Source: an uncultured Eubacteriales bacterium
Lineage (GTDB): Bacteria; Bacillota; Clostridia; Monoglobales; Monoglobaceae
Reading direction: 5' to 3'
DNA: 18,749 nt
Assembly: GCA_900542675.1 (NCBI GenBank)
Contig: UQOT01000039.1
Coordinates: 1 to 18,749, forward strand
The notes under the pieces were generated by a model. That model saw only the letters and a list, made by a program, of their open reading frames with translations. It was not told the DNA's origin and searched no databases. Of the stretch, positions 1 to 7,760 are shown piece after piece. Every line of letters begins with the position of its first letter. Within the stretch, counting starts at the first letter, position 1. Made by a program: the position numbers and the translations under genes.

Positions 1-461
1 AAGCGAAACTCGTTCTCCGCCTTTGTCTCGATAACAACCGGAACGCCGCCTGCAAGCAAGACAAGCGGCTTATAGCATACAAAGCTCGGCTCGCAGACAA
101 GAACTTCATCTCCCGGTTCTATTATTGAGCGCAAAAACAAATCAATCGCCTCGCTGCCGCCCACTGTCACCACTACCTGACTCAGCGGGTCATATTTAAG
201 CTCAAAGCGGCGCAGCATATAATTGCAGATTTCTTGTCTGAGCTCTTTAAGACCCGCATTTGAAGTATAGTGCGTGTGTCCCTTCTCAAGAGAATATATA
301 CCCTCATCGCGAATATGCCACGGCGTAACAAAGTCCGGCTCGCCGACGCCGAGTGATATACAGTCCTCCATCTCGGCGGCAACGTCGAAGAATTTTCGTA
401 TTCCGGACGGCGGCATAGCGCTCACTGTCTTGTTTATCATACTTTCCGGGCTAAAACTCAT
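1..461 (-). CDS. Class I/II pyridoxal-phosphate aminotransferase, N-terminal part (cut by window edge)
   Basis: About 153 N-terminal codons are present; the rest lies left of the window. The start ATG is at 461, with a GGAGG-type site a few bases upstream inside the preceding gene. The protein begins MSFSPESMINKTVSAMPPSG and shows hallmarks of fold-type I aminotransferases of the AspC/PatA kind: the N-terminal ISLGVGEPDFVTP motif, the HTHYTSNAGLKELR segment that lines the substrate pocket, VTVGGSEAIDLFLRS, which holds the phosphate-binding small residues, and EPGDEVLVCEPSF. The catalytic lysine lies beyond the edge. The start overlaps the stop of the Lrp-type gene as ATGA, so the two are probably translationally coupled and the regulator may control this enzyme. 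Which amino acid it uses cannot be told from this fragment. Confidence 0.92.
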   Translation of the reverse strand, partial: MSFSPESMINKTVSAMPPSGIRKFFDVAAEMEDCISLGVGEPDFVTPWHIRDEGIYSLEKGHTHYTSNAGLKELRQEICNYMLRRFELKYDPLSQVVVTVGGSEAIDLFLRSIIEPGDEVLVCEPSFVCYKPLVLLAGGVPVVIETKAENEFR

Positions 462-958
462 AGTGAAATAACCTCCCTATCATCAGGCTCAGGTTTTGCG
501 CAGATAACGCCGTCAAACTTATAGCGCTTCAGCACAAAGTGCGTTGCCGTGCCGACAACCGACTCCATCGGCGCCAAATGCTCCGATACAAAGAGCGATA
601 TTTCTTTTATATTAGCGCCCTCTACCGTAATTCCGAAGTCATACGCTCCGCTCATTAAGTTAACCGCCTTAACCTCGGGATACTGATATATACGCTCTGC
701 AATACGGTCAAAGCCCTGATTGCGCTGGGGTGTTACGCGAAGTTCGATATACGCCGTAACAGCCTCCGGTCCCGATGCCTTATCCCAGTTGACTTTTGCG
801 CCGTAGCCCAATATTGTGCCGTCTTTTTCAAGTTCATCAATTATGGCGGCGACTTCTCCTGCGGTAATGCCTATCATTGTAGCTATTTCCTCAAGCGATA
901 ATTTGCAGTTATTGTGAAGAATGTCGAGTACCTTGTCCGAATTTGAATAATTTGACAT
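458..958 (-). CDS. Lrp/AsnC family transcriptional regulator
   Basis: This 166-residue protein has the two-part Lrp/AsnC layout: an N-terminal winged helix-turn-helix (about residues 8-55, with LSLEEIATMIGITAGEVAAI as the HTH) and a C-terminal RAM/AsnC ligand-binding domain (about 70-145, with VKAVNLMSGAYDFGITVEG as the typical core). Lrp-family proteins bind amino acids and assemble as dimers to octamers. A longer reading from a TTG at 973 is possible, but the ATG at 958 is preferred because a GGAGG at 967-971 sits eight bases upstream and overlaps that TTG. Its stop overlaps the ATG of the aminotransferase gene by four bases. A minus-strand promoter lies at 1000-1028. Ligand and targets are not known; the adjacent aminotransferase is the obvious candidate target. 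Confidence 0.93.
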   Translation of the reverse strand: MSNYSNSDKVLDILHNNCKLSLEEIATMIGITAGEVAAIIDELEKDGTILGYGAKVNWDKASGPEAVTAYIELRVTPQRNQGFDRIAERIYQYPEVKAVNLMSGAYDFGITVEGANIKEISLFVSEHLAPMESVVGTATHFVLKRYKFDGVICAKPEPDDREVISL

Positions 959-999
959 AAATCTTTCCTCCAAAATTGAATTTACTACTTAATTATAAT

Positions 1000-1028
1000 A
1001 TAATATCATTATAAGGTAAAAATGTCAA
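1000..1028 (-). promoter_or_regulatory. Sigma-A-type promoter for the Lrp-aminotransferase pair
   Basis: On the minus strand a perfect TTGACA (1028-1023) is followed by a 17-base spacer and TATTAT (1005-1000). The predicted start of transcription is near 993, about 35 bases upstream of the chosen ATG. Assignment is by consensus match only. Confidence 0.7.
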
Positions 1029-1059
1029 CACCGCAGTTCCCCGTATTTAGCCGTGCGCG

Positions 1060-1088
1060 TTGACAAAACCGCCGTTTTGTGGTATAAT
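1060..1088 (+). promoter_or_regulatory. Consensus sigma-A promoter for the SLH hydrolase gene, with a palindrome in its spacer
   Basis: TTGACA (1060-1065), a 17-base spacer and TATAAT (1083-1088) match the vegetative consensus at every position. Inside the promoter lies a perfect 7-bp inverted repeat, ACAAAAC (1063-1069) and GTTTTGT (1074-1080), which could be an operator. The start of transcription would be near 1095, giving a 70-base leader with Shine-Dalgarno-like runs near 1111, 1140 and 1151. Only the last is correctly placed for the ATG at 1165. Confidence 0.8.
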
Positions 1089-1164
1089 TCAGAATTATTT
1101 CATATAATTTAAGGAGACAAGTTTTTTACAAAAACATAGGGAGGAAATATAGGAGGAATACATA

Positions 1165-3078
1165 ATGAGAAAGCACGACTTTTGTCTAAAAATGATTGTT
1201 CTTGCGGTTTGTACTGCGATTGCAGTCGGATTTTTCTATACGCCCTCAGGCAGTAACAATGTCACGGCGGCGGATACCGAACTGCGCGGCGTTTGGGTCG
1301 CAACGGTTGCAAACCTCGACTATCCCAAAGAGGCGACAACCGACGCGTGGGAGCTCCGCACTCAGCTTGATGAGGTTATAGAAAACTGTGCGGATATGGG
1401 ATTTAACACCATTTTCTTTCAGGTGCGTCCCTCGGGCGATGCGCTATATAAGTCAAACGTATATCCGTGGTCGCGGTATTTAACCGGAACGCAGGGCGTT
1501 GCTCCGAGCGACGGTTTTGACCCGCTCGCGTATGCGATTGAAGAGGCGCACAAGCGCGGAATACAGCTTCACGCCTGGATAAACCCATATCGCGTGACCA
1601 ATACATCAAGCGATAACGACAGACTTGCGGCAAACAATCCCGCGGTTATTCGCCCCGACCTTGTACTGACCGACAGCACCGGCAAGATGTACTTGAATCC
1701 GGGTGAGGCGGACTCGATTGATATTATATTGGAAGGAATTCGTGAGATAGTTCAGTATTACGACGTGGACGGTATTCACCTTGACGACTATTTCTACCCG
1801 AGCAGCGGTTTTGACGACTCGGCGGCATACTACAAGTATCAAGACCAATATCCGGACAAAGCAGAATGGCGCCGCAGTATGGTTACAACACTTATAGCGT
1901 GTGCAAAGGATGCGGTCAAGGATATTAAGCCTAACTGTATGTTCGGCGTCAGCCCGAGCGGTATATGGGCGAACAGCGACACTCCGGGCGGCAGCAACAC
2001 GAACGGCTCAAGCTCGTATCACAGCCTTTACGCCGATACCAAGCTCTGGGTTGAGCGCGAATATTTGGATTACATAATGCCGCAGATTTATTGGCACAAC
2101 GGTCATTCGGCGGCAGACTACAACACGCTTATTAACTGGTGGGCGGGCGTTTGTGCGCCGACCAACGTTAAGCTTTACATAGGTGAAGCGGCATACAAGG
2201 CAGCCTCAGGCTCCGAGAGCGCGTGGAAGGGCGAAAGTGGATTAAACGAGCTGCGCACTCAGGTTCAGATGTGCCGCCAGAGCTCGTATATAGGCGGATA
2301 CAGTATGTTTGAATACTCGTCATTTACAGGCAATTCATCGCTTTATAATCTAATCAAGGAATTGCAGCCCGACTATGCAGACCCGCCGACACTTGACGAG
2401 ATTGCCGCTGAGCCTCCCGCTCAGCCGGCGGTTACGGACGAGCCTAATTCAGAGCCCGAACCGCCACAGGACGAGCCTCAGCAGACAAGCCCGCCGCAAA
2501 ATTCGGGCAGTTCCGATAAATTTACCGATATGGGTGAATATGACTGGGCTATGCCGTATATCAGCGAGCTTGTTGACGCAGGCATAGTTAACGGAATAAG
2601 CGAGACGGAATTCGGACCCGATATCGATATCAGCCGTGCAGACGCAACAGTGCTGCTCTATCGCATACTAAAACAGGGCGACGTCAGCTTTACTGAAAAC
2701 TTTGATGATGTTTATAAAAACAAATACTATTATGACGAAATCGGTCAGGCGCGTGCAAGCGGCGTCGCGTGGGGAATAGGCGATAACCTGTTCGACCCGG
2801 AAGGCAAAATGCTTCGTCAGGATATGGCAACCCTTGCCTACCGCGTGCTTAAAGAGCGTCAAATTATGACAGCTATACCGAACACCGCAAGAGCGCTTAA
2901 CGGATTTGATGACTGGATGGATATTGATTTTTATGCAAGAGACGCAGTTGCGGCGTGTGTAGAAAGCGGACTTATGAGCGGCTACGGAGACTATACAATC
3001 CGTCCCAAGGGCAATGCGACGCGCGTTGAGGTTGCTCTCTTTATGCAGCGCATAAAGACACTTATCGACGCACAGTAA
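1165..3078 (+). CDS. Secreted GHL10/UPF0748-type glycoside hydrolase-like protein with three SLH domains
   Basis: The 637-residue product has a signal peptide (about 1-36, basic start then a hydrophobic run), a GHL10 (PF02638-type) TIM-barrel domain (about 39-395), a Pro/Glu/Gln-rich linker (about 400-450) and three C-terminal SLH domains beginning near 453, 513 and 581. GHL10 signatures include ELRGVWVATVANLDYP, FNTIFFQVRPSGDALY, LHAWINPYRV and VDGIHLDDYFYP, whose Asp pair is the likely catalytic centre. Family members such as B. subtilis YngK are thought to act on glycans, probably wall-derived, but the substrate is not settled. SLH domains bind secondary cell-wall polymer and hold proteins on the outer surface. 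The start is supported by AGGAGG eight bases upstream of the ATG. The gene seems intact and monocistronic; a decayed SLH gene follows. Confidence 0.93.
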   Translation: MRKHDFCLKMIVLAVCTAIAVGFFYTPSGSNNVTAADTELRGVWVATVANLDYPKEATTDAWELRTQLDEVIENCADMGFNTIFFQVRPSGDALYKSNVYPWSRYLTGTQGVAPSDGFDPLAYAIEEAHKRGIQLHAWINPYRVTNTSSDNDRLAANNPAVIRPDLVLTDSTGKMYLNPGEADSIDIILEGIREIVQYYDVDGIHLDDYFYPSSGFDDSAAYYKYQDQYPDKAEWRRSMVTTLIACAKDAVKDIKPNCMFGVSPSGIWANSDTPGGSNTNGSSSYHSLYADTKLWVEREYLDYIMPQIYWHNGHSAADYNTLINWWAGVCAPTNVKLYIGEAAYKAASGSESAWKGESGLNELRTQVQMCRQSSYIGGYSMFEYSSFTGNSSLYNLIKELQPDYADPPTLDEIAAEPPAQPAVTDEPNSEPEPPQDEPQQTSPPQNSGSSDKFTDMGEYDWAMPYISELVDAGIVNGISETEFGPDIDISRADATVLLYRILKQGDVSFTENFDDVYKNKYYYDEIGQARASGVAWGIGDNLFDPEGKMLRQDMATLAYRVLKERQIMTAIPNTARALNGFDDWMDIDFYARDAVAACVESGLMSGYGDYTIRPKGNATRVEVALFMQRIKTLIDAQ

Positions 3079-3118
3079 TTATGAAATATAATAAAAATTC
3101 AGACTGTAAAAAAGTTAA

Positions 3119-4032
3119 ATGATGTACAGGGTTTACGAAAACGGCGAGTGGCTTGAGGATTACCCGCCCTCAATCGACGGCATAAACGACGGAAACGACT
3201 GGTACGGTCAGAGATTAGTTGACATAAATCTTGTCACAGATAACGGCAAGGTATATTATCCCGTGAGCGACAGCTTCGACGTACGCCGCATAGAATACGG
3301 CGGCAGTGAAAGAGTGCTTATCTCTTACATTGCCGCTGCGGACGGCGACTACTCAAGCTGCAATGACCGAGCAGTATGCATTGCGATTATCAATTCTGAC
3401 CGTGAGAATGTAACAATCTCACTGCCGATTCAGATATGCCGTGGACTGTCCTCGGCAGCAAATCCCAAGTTCGTCACAAGCAGCACGGACGAATTCGGCG
3501 ATGTTACTCTTCTGACATGGAGCGACGGCACAGACCTTATGTACTATAACATTAACAAGCTGTTTAACGATTATGTATCAAACAGCGGCAACGATAACGG
3601 TACATTAATCAAAGCCGGACTTACCGAGGGCGTTCAGGCGATTAACGGCAAGAACGTTCCGATATTTATACGAAACGAATGCACGGAGCAGGGCTACGCA
3701 ATTATGTCAACCAACGATGAGCAGAGAACGGAATAGTTGACGGCTACGGCGCCGGACTGTTCGGGCCGAACGCTCCGGCGACCCGCGAGCAGGCAGCAAA
3801 AATCATACTGAATTATGAAAAGACGCAGGGCAAAGGATCTGTCGGTCAGTGGGCAATACGTCTTGATTACACCGACCTTGACCAAATCAGCGACTGGGCG
3901 GTAGAAGGTGTAATGTATTGTACTATGAAGGGAATAATGCAGGGCAATGACGATGGCGGCTTTGCGCCGCAGTCTGAAATGACCCGTGCCGAAACGGCAG
4001 CGATACTTCATCGCTGCCAAACAATCGAATAA
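3119..4032 (+). pseudogene. Remnant of an SLH-domain surface protein gene (5' truncated and frameshifted)
   Basis: Two reading frames together resemble the C-terminal part of a secreted SLH protein. Frame one (3119-3736, 205 codons) has no signal peptide, no ribosome binding site and a stop codon (3116-3118) directly before its first ATG. Its sequence has beta-propeller-like strands (for example VTLLTWSDGTDLMYYNI). Frame two (3721-4032) encodes GIVDGYGAGLFGPNAPATRE, the second half of one SLH repeat, then a full SLH repeat ending at TAA 4030-4032. Removing one AG from CAGAGAAC at 3722-3729 joins the frames as NDEQNGIVDGYG, so a two-base duplication is the likely lesion. The first half of the SLH repeat before the junction is still hard to recognise, so a deletion there is also possible. 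The gene might be a paralogue of the intact SLH protein upstream. Confidence 0.72.
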
Positions 4033-4054
4033 TATAGTTTAAGGAGCTTAAAAT

Positions 4055-5089
4055 ATGGGATTTAATTACAAAAGAGAGGTTCCGTCAGCGGAACACTTAA
4101 AGGAGCTTTTGCCGGTTTCCAAAGACTGTGTGGAAGCGAGACAGAAAAGAATAACCGAAATTGAGAATGTACTCTCGGGCAGGAACGACAAAATTCTTTT
4201 GATTATCGGTCCGTGTTCGGCGGATAACGAAGACTCGGTATGTGACTACGTATCCCGCCTCCGTGAAATACAGGAGAAGGTCAGCGACAAAATTTTAATC
4301 GTGCCGAGGGTGTACACCAACAAGCCGAGGACTACAGGCGACGGATACAAGGGTATGATGCACCAGCCCGACCCGAACGAAGCGCCTAACGCGTTTGAGG
4401 GAATAAAGGCAATAAGAAAAATGCACCTGCGCGTACTGCGCGAGACAGGCTTTGTATCGGCGGACGAGATGCTCTATCCGGGTAATCATCCGTACCTTGA
4501 CGATATTTTGGGCTATGTCGCAGTCGGCGCGCGTTCAGTTGAAAACCAACAGCACAGACTTGTGGCGAGCGGCCTTGATATGCCTATCGGGATGAAAAAC
4601 GGTACCGGCGGCGATACGGGCGTAATGTTTAACGCGATACACGCAGCGCAGCACGGTCACGACTTTATCTATCAGAGTCACGAGGTCACAACAGACGGTA
4701 ACCCGTACGCACACGCGATACTGCGCGGCGGCATAGACGAGCGCGGCAGAAATATCCCGAACTACCACTACGAGGATCTTCTGCGCATAGCGAACGAATA
4801 TGACAAAAAAGGCTTTAAAAACCCTGCAATAATAATTGACACCAACCACAACAATTCCGCAAAACAATACGCACAGCAGCCGAGAATTGCCTCAGAGGTC
4901 ATACACAGTATGGGCTATGAATCGATTTTAAGAAAGCTGATTAAAGGCTTTATGGTAGAGAGCTATATAGAAGAAGGCAATCAGCCGATAAGCGACAGCC
5001 AAGTATACGGCAAATCAATCACTGACCCCTGCCTCGGCTGGCAAGCAACGGAGCAAATGATATATAAACTCGCCGAGCAGCTTGCGTAA
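4055..5089 (+). CDS. aroF: 3-deoxy-7-phosphoheptulonate (DAHP) synthase, class I
   Basis: This cytoplasmic enzyme condenses phosphoenolpyruvate and erythrose 4-phosphate to DAHP, the first step of the shikimate route to Phe, Tyr and Trp. At 344 residues it matches the class I alpha (AroF/G/H) type. Motifs in order are IGPCSADN (51-58), PRVYTNKPRTTGDGYKG (84-100, PEP phosphate binding), GARSVENQQHR (158-168), KNGTGGD (181-187), DTNHNNSAKQ and VESYIEEGNQ near the C-terminus, which include metal-ligand His and Glu positions. The N-terminal extension is of the kind that carries feedback control in E. coli relatives, but which amino acid inhibits it cannot be read here. AAGGAG lies ten bases before the ATG. 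No convincing promoter of its own was seen between the remnant upstream and the start. The symbol aroF is used generically; aroG or aroH would be equally fair. Confidence 0.95.
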   Translation: MGFNYKREVPSAEHLKELLPVSKDCVEARQKRITEIENVLSGRNDKILLIIGPCSADNEDSVCDYVSRLREIQEKVSDKILIVPRVYTNKPRTTGDGYKGMMHQPDPNEAPNAFEGIKAIRKMHLRVLRETGFVSADEMLYPGNHPYLDDILGYVAVGARSVENQQHRLVASGLDMPIGMKNGTGGDTGVMFNAIHAAQHGHDFIYQSHEVTTDGNPYAHAILRGGIDERGRNIPNYHYEDLLRIANEYDKKGFKNPAIIIDTNHNNSAKQYAQQPRIASEVIHSMGYESILRKLIKGFMVESYIEEGNQPISDSQVYGKSITDPCLGWQATEQMIYKLAEQLA

Positions 5090-5112
5090 TAAATTATATT
5101 GTATCACAACAT

Positions 5113-5222
5113 AAACCGCGCCGAAGAAGTGCTTTTTGCAATTAGAATTGCAGATAGCGATGCCAGACCCTGTTGCGCTCGCCGAACCCGAGCGCCGGGA
5201 TAATTCCCGGCGCGGTTTTTTA
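5113..5222 (+). ncRNA. Structured 3' region or candidate small RNA after DAHP synthase
   Basis: The sequence can form a perfect 11-bp closing helix between AAACCGCGCCG (5113-5123) and CGGCGCGGTTT (5208-5218). Inside it are a small hairpin (5138-5142 with 5147-5151) and a 7-bp hairpin GCGCTCG/CGAGCGC (5175-5181 with 5189-5195). The last of these and the closing helix both exclude the intrinsic terminator stem at 5192-5213, which gives a terminator/anti-terminator arrangement. No gene follows on this strand for at least several hundred bases. It could be a 3'-UTR-derived small RNA, a free-standing RNA or a relict attenuator. It did not match 6S, SRP, tmRNA, RNase P or T-box RNA as I know them. 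Whether it is a functional RNA is inference. Confidence 0.4.
5192..5222 (+). terminator. Rho-independent terminator downstream of DAHP synthase
   Basis: A 9-bp GC-rich stem, GCGCCGGGA (5192-5200) and TCCCGGCGC (5205-5213), with a TAAT loop is followed by GG and a run of T. The T run is on the plus strand, so it ends the DAHP synthase transcript (or an RNA from the interval) and not the convergent minus-strand gene. Confidence 0.88.
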
Positions 5223-5240
5223 TTTTGACATAAATTCCGA

Positions 5241-5663
5241 TTAAAATAAATAATATTTTAACTGAAATCCGTCCTTAAAAGCATTTCCAACACGCTCTGT
5301 CACTTTATAATAGCCATGAGTATATGGATCGAATGCAATAGCATTGACTAATTCAATATCCACTTTGTCATCCTTCATAACGCTTTCGTCTGCCGTTACA
5401 TTTACTGCCTTTGCTATTACTCCGCATCCGTATTCATCGCTTTGATATTCAATAAATTCACACTCCATACAAAGCGGAAACTCATTTATAATCGGCGCAT
5501 CTACATTTTCTGATTTTGCGGCAGTGAGACCGCTTTTTTCAAATTTGTCCTTTGTATCATTGCCGGAAATCACTCCGAAATAGTTGCCTCTTGTACCCCA
5601 AGCGGCATTCATAACATCAATGGTGCCGTCCTCATTATATGTTGCTGCCAACAACACGGGCAT
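5241..5663 (-). pseudogene. Flavin reductase-like (FMN-binding split barrel) gene, internally deleted
   Basis: The 140-codon frame resembles flavin reductase family proteins of about 190-200 residues. MPVLLAATYNEDGTIDVMNAAWG matches the family N-terminus and GVISGNDTKDKFEKSG, VDAPIINEFP and VGNAFKDG match later conserved blocks. From family knowledge, roughly 40 residues normally lie between MNAAWG and GVISGN, including the strand-turn region (typically SLSxxHKT) that contacts FMN; here the two blocks are nearly fused. The first dozen or so residues are also missing: an in-frame TAA lies shortly upstream, and no Shine-Dalgarno sequence precedes the ATG at 5663. I infer a decayed, non-functional gene, although the remaining frame is still open. 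It is convergent with DAHP synthase. Confidence 0.7.
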
Positions 5664-5682
5664 CGGTGAATGTGTCGGTTAT

Positions 5683-5727
5683 ATTTGCGGTCAGCTAAAG
5701 AAAATCTTGATAGACTGAACCGCAAAT
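5683..5727. repeat. Imperfect inverted repeat upstream of the flavin reductase remnant
   Basis: ATTTGCGGTCAG (5683-5694) and CTGAACCGCAAAT (5715-5727) are complementary with one bulged base and a 20-base loop. It sits at the broken 5' end of the flavin reductase remnant. It could be the foot of a small mobile repeat, an old operator or chance. Confidence 0.4.
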
Positions 5728-5770
5728 GATAAACCCCTTTTCAGCGTGATATGCAATAACGCCATTAATG

Positions 5771-5804
5771 AAAAAGCCCCCACCGCAAAATGCGGCGGGG
5801 CTTT
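5771..5804 (-). terminator. Terminator of the ylxM-ffh-rpsP-khpA operon
   Basis: Read on the minus strand, an AAAGCCCC / GGGGCTTT stem continues through a small internal loop into CCGCA/TGCGG with an AAA-type loop, and ends in a T run at about 5775-5771. It begins just after the khpA stop at 5807. There is no sign of ylqD, rimM or trmD after it. Confidence 0.85.
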
Positions 5805-5806
5805 GA

Positions 5807-6034
5807 TTATATTATATCCACAACTACGCGTTTATTCTCACGGTTGCCGGCGCTTTTCATTACTGTACGGATAGCTTTGGCTATTCTGCCCTGCTTGCCT
5901 ATCACCTTACCCATATCGTCTTCGGCAACGTGGAGCTTAAACACCGTCAGCGTGTCCTTTTCGACAACATTGACTTCAACACTGTCGGGATCCGAAACCA
6001 TTGATTTTGCTATAAACTCAAGCAATTCCTTCAT
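5807..6034 (-). CDS. khpA: KhpA, single KH-domain RNA-binding protein
   Basis: The product is 75 residues, the usual KhpA (YlqC) length, and is one KH domain. The RNA-binding GxxG loop is seen as MGKVIGKQGRIAKAIR (about 41-56), followed by the C-terminal strand KRVVVDII. In Gram-positive bacteria KhpA pairs with KhpB (EloR/Jag) and influences cell elongation, division and small-RNA binding. GGAGG lies nine bases upstream of the ATG. It follows rpsP by about 34 bases on the same transcript, which is the classic order in Firmicutes, and is the last gene before a strong terminator. Confidence 0.95.
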   Translation of the reverse strand: MKELLEFIAKSMVSDPDSVEVNVVEKDTLTVFKLHVAEDDMGKVIGKQGRIAKAIRTVMKSAGNRENKRVVVDII

Positions 6035-6068
6035 ATTTTCATCCTCCGCTCAAGGAAGAATTTGGCTC

Positions 6069-6314
6069 TTAGCCGATAATTCCCTTGTTCTTTAAAAGTC
6101 TCTTAACCGTGTCTGTCGGCTGTGCGCCGTTCTTAATCCACTGCTGAATTTTTTCAGCGTCAAACTGAACGTCTGCCGGCTCAACCATCGGGTTGTATGT
6201 GCCAACCTGCTCAATAAATCTGCCGTCTCTCGGAAATCTCGAGTCAGCCACGACTACACGATAAAAAGGTGCTCTCTTAGCGCCCATTCTCTTTAAACGA
6301 ATTTTTACTGCCAT
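6069..6314 (-). CDS. rpsP: 30S ribosomal protein S16
   Basis: This 81-residue protein has the standard S16 N-terminus MAVKIRLKRMGAKRAPFYRV followed by VVADSRFPRDGRFIEQVGTY, and a conserved PTDTVKRLLKNKGI near the end. S16 binds 16S rRNA early in 30S subunit assembly. The start has a GGAGG nine bases upstream. It lies between ffh and khpA in the conserved order and is probably co-transcribed with them. Length and sequence show nothing unusual. Confidence 0.97.
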   Translation of the reverse strand: MAVKIRLKRMGAKRAPFYRVVVADSRFPRDGRFIEQVGTYNPMVEPADVQFDAEKIQQWIKNGAQPTDTVKRLLKNKGIIG

Positions 6315-6370
6315 TTTTTCTCATCCTCCGAATTAATATAAGTTAAATGTTAATTATTTTTCTTAAGTTA

Positions 6371-7741
6371 TCAGAACGGAAATCCGCCTCCGCCCATCAT
6401 TCCGCCAAAGCCGCCGCGCTTCATCTTTCGGCTCATAGCCTTGGCATTGCCGCCCGTTAACTGCTTCATCATCTTCTGCATTTGTTCAAACTGTTTAAGC
6501 AGCGCGTTGACCTCAACAATCGACGTACCGCTGCCCTTTGCAATTCGCTCCTTACGCGACGGCGTGAGCTTATCTTTAAGATCGCGCTCATCCTGCGTCA
6601 TAGAAGTGATTATAGCCTCAATGTGCGCCATTTTTTTGTCATCGACATTTACGTTTTTAAGCGCCTTTGAATTAACGCCCGGAATCATACCGAGAACGTT
6701 CTGTATCGGGCCCATATTCTTCATCTGCTCCATTTGGTCCAAAAAGTCGGTGAAGGTAAAACGCTGTGTTCTCAGCTTTTTCTCAAGCTCCTCCGCCTTC
6801 TTCATATCAAGCGCCTGCTCAGCCTTTTCAATAAGGCTCAGCATATCGCCCATACCGAGAATTCTCGATGCCATACGGTCGGGATGGAATTGCTCAAGAT
6901 CGGTCAGCTTCTCGCCCATACCGACAAACTTAATCGGCTTCTCAGTTACCGCCCTTACTGACAGCGCCGCACCGCCTCTGGTGTCACCGTCGAGCTTTGT
7001 CAGTACAACGCCCGAAATCTCAAGTTCCTTATTAAACGTATCAGCGACGTTAACCGCATCCTGACCCGTCATTGCGTCAACAACGAGCAAAATCTCGGTC
7101 GGGCTGACCTCAGAGACAATCTGCTTGAGCTCATCCATAAGCTCCTCGTCTATATGCAGACGGCCTGCGGTATCTATAATCAGCACATCGTTTGAGTGCT
7201 GAAGTGCGTGTTCAAGTCCTCGCTTTGCGATACCGACAGCGTCAGTCACGCCCTCCTCGGCATAGACCGGAAGCTCAAGCTGTCCGCCGACAACCTGAAG
7301 CTGCTTCACCGCTGCGGGACGGTATACGTCACAAGCGCAGAGCAGCGGACGCTTGCCCTGCTTTTTAAGAACCCCGCCGAGCTTTGCCGCAGTCGTGGTC
7401 TTACCCGCACCCTGCAGACCCGCCATCATTATAACGGTCGGCGGCTTGGGCGACGTACTCAGCTTCTCAGCCTCACCGCCCATAAGCTTAATAAGCTCCT
7501 CATTAACTATTTTTATTACCTGCTGTGCCGGAGTTAAGGACTCCATAACCTCCGCACCGCTTGCTCGCTCCGTTACGTCTCTTACAAAATCCTTTACGAC
7601 CTTGAAGTTAACGTCCGCCTCAAGAAGCGCGAGTTTAACCTCTCTCATCGCGGCCTTTAAATCCTTTTCCGAGACCTTGCCCTTGCCGCGGAGCTTTTTA
7701 AATGTATTCTGAAGTTTTTCGGATAAACTTTCAAATGCCAT
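6371..7741 (-). CDS. ffh: Signal recognition particle GTPase Ffh (SRP54)
   Basis: Ffh binds SRP RNA and emerging hydrophobic signal sequences and, with FtsY, delivers ribosomes to the Sec translocon. The 456-residue protein has a helical N domain (1-90), a GTPase G domain with G1 GLQGAGKTT (108-116), the RPAAVKQL insertion-box region (141-148), G3 DTAGR (190-194), G4 TKLDGD (248-253) and GMGEK (274-278), and a methionine-rich M domain (about 300-456) ending in a Gly/Met/Phe tail. Length and motifs are normal. GAGGTG lies a few bases before the ATG. It starts 19 bases after the ylxM stop. Its usual RNA partner (ffs) is not in this window. Confidence 0.98.
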   Translation of the reverse strand: MAFESLSEKLQNTFKKLRGKGKVSEKDLKAAMREVKLALLEADVNFKVVKDFVRDVTERASGAEVMESLTPAQQVIKIVNEELIKLMGGEAEKLSTSPKPPTVIMMAGLQGAGKTTTAAKLGGVLKKQGKRPLLCACDVYRPAAVKQLQVVGGQLELPVYAEEGVTDAVGIAKRGLEHALQHSNDVLIIDTAGRLHIDEELMDELKQIVSEVSPTEILLVVDAMTGQDAVNVADTFNKELEISGVVLTKLDGDTRGGAALSVRAVTEKPIKFVGMGEKLTDLEQFHPDRMASRILGMGDMLSLIEKAEQALDMKKAEELEKKLRTQRFTFTDFLDQMEQMKNMGPIQNVLGMIPGVNSKALKNVNVDDKKMAHIEAIITSMTQDERDLKDKLTPSRKERIAKGSGTSIVEVNALLKQFEQMQKMMKQLTGGNAKAMSRKMKRGGFGGMMGGGGFPF

Positions 7742-7760
7742 ATAAACACCTCAACCTGTG

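Noticed and set aside
3694..4020. Minus-strand frame over the SLH remnant
   Set aside because: The plus strand carries recognisable SLH motifs in this segment; the minus frame shows no domain.
6441..7064. Long plus-strand frame (207 codons) antisense to ffh
   Set aside because: Ser/Ile/Phe-rich mirror of the conserved Ffh reading frame, with no family resemblance and no translation start signal.
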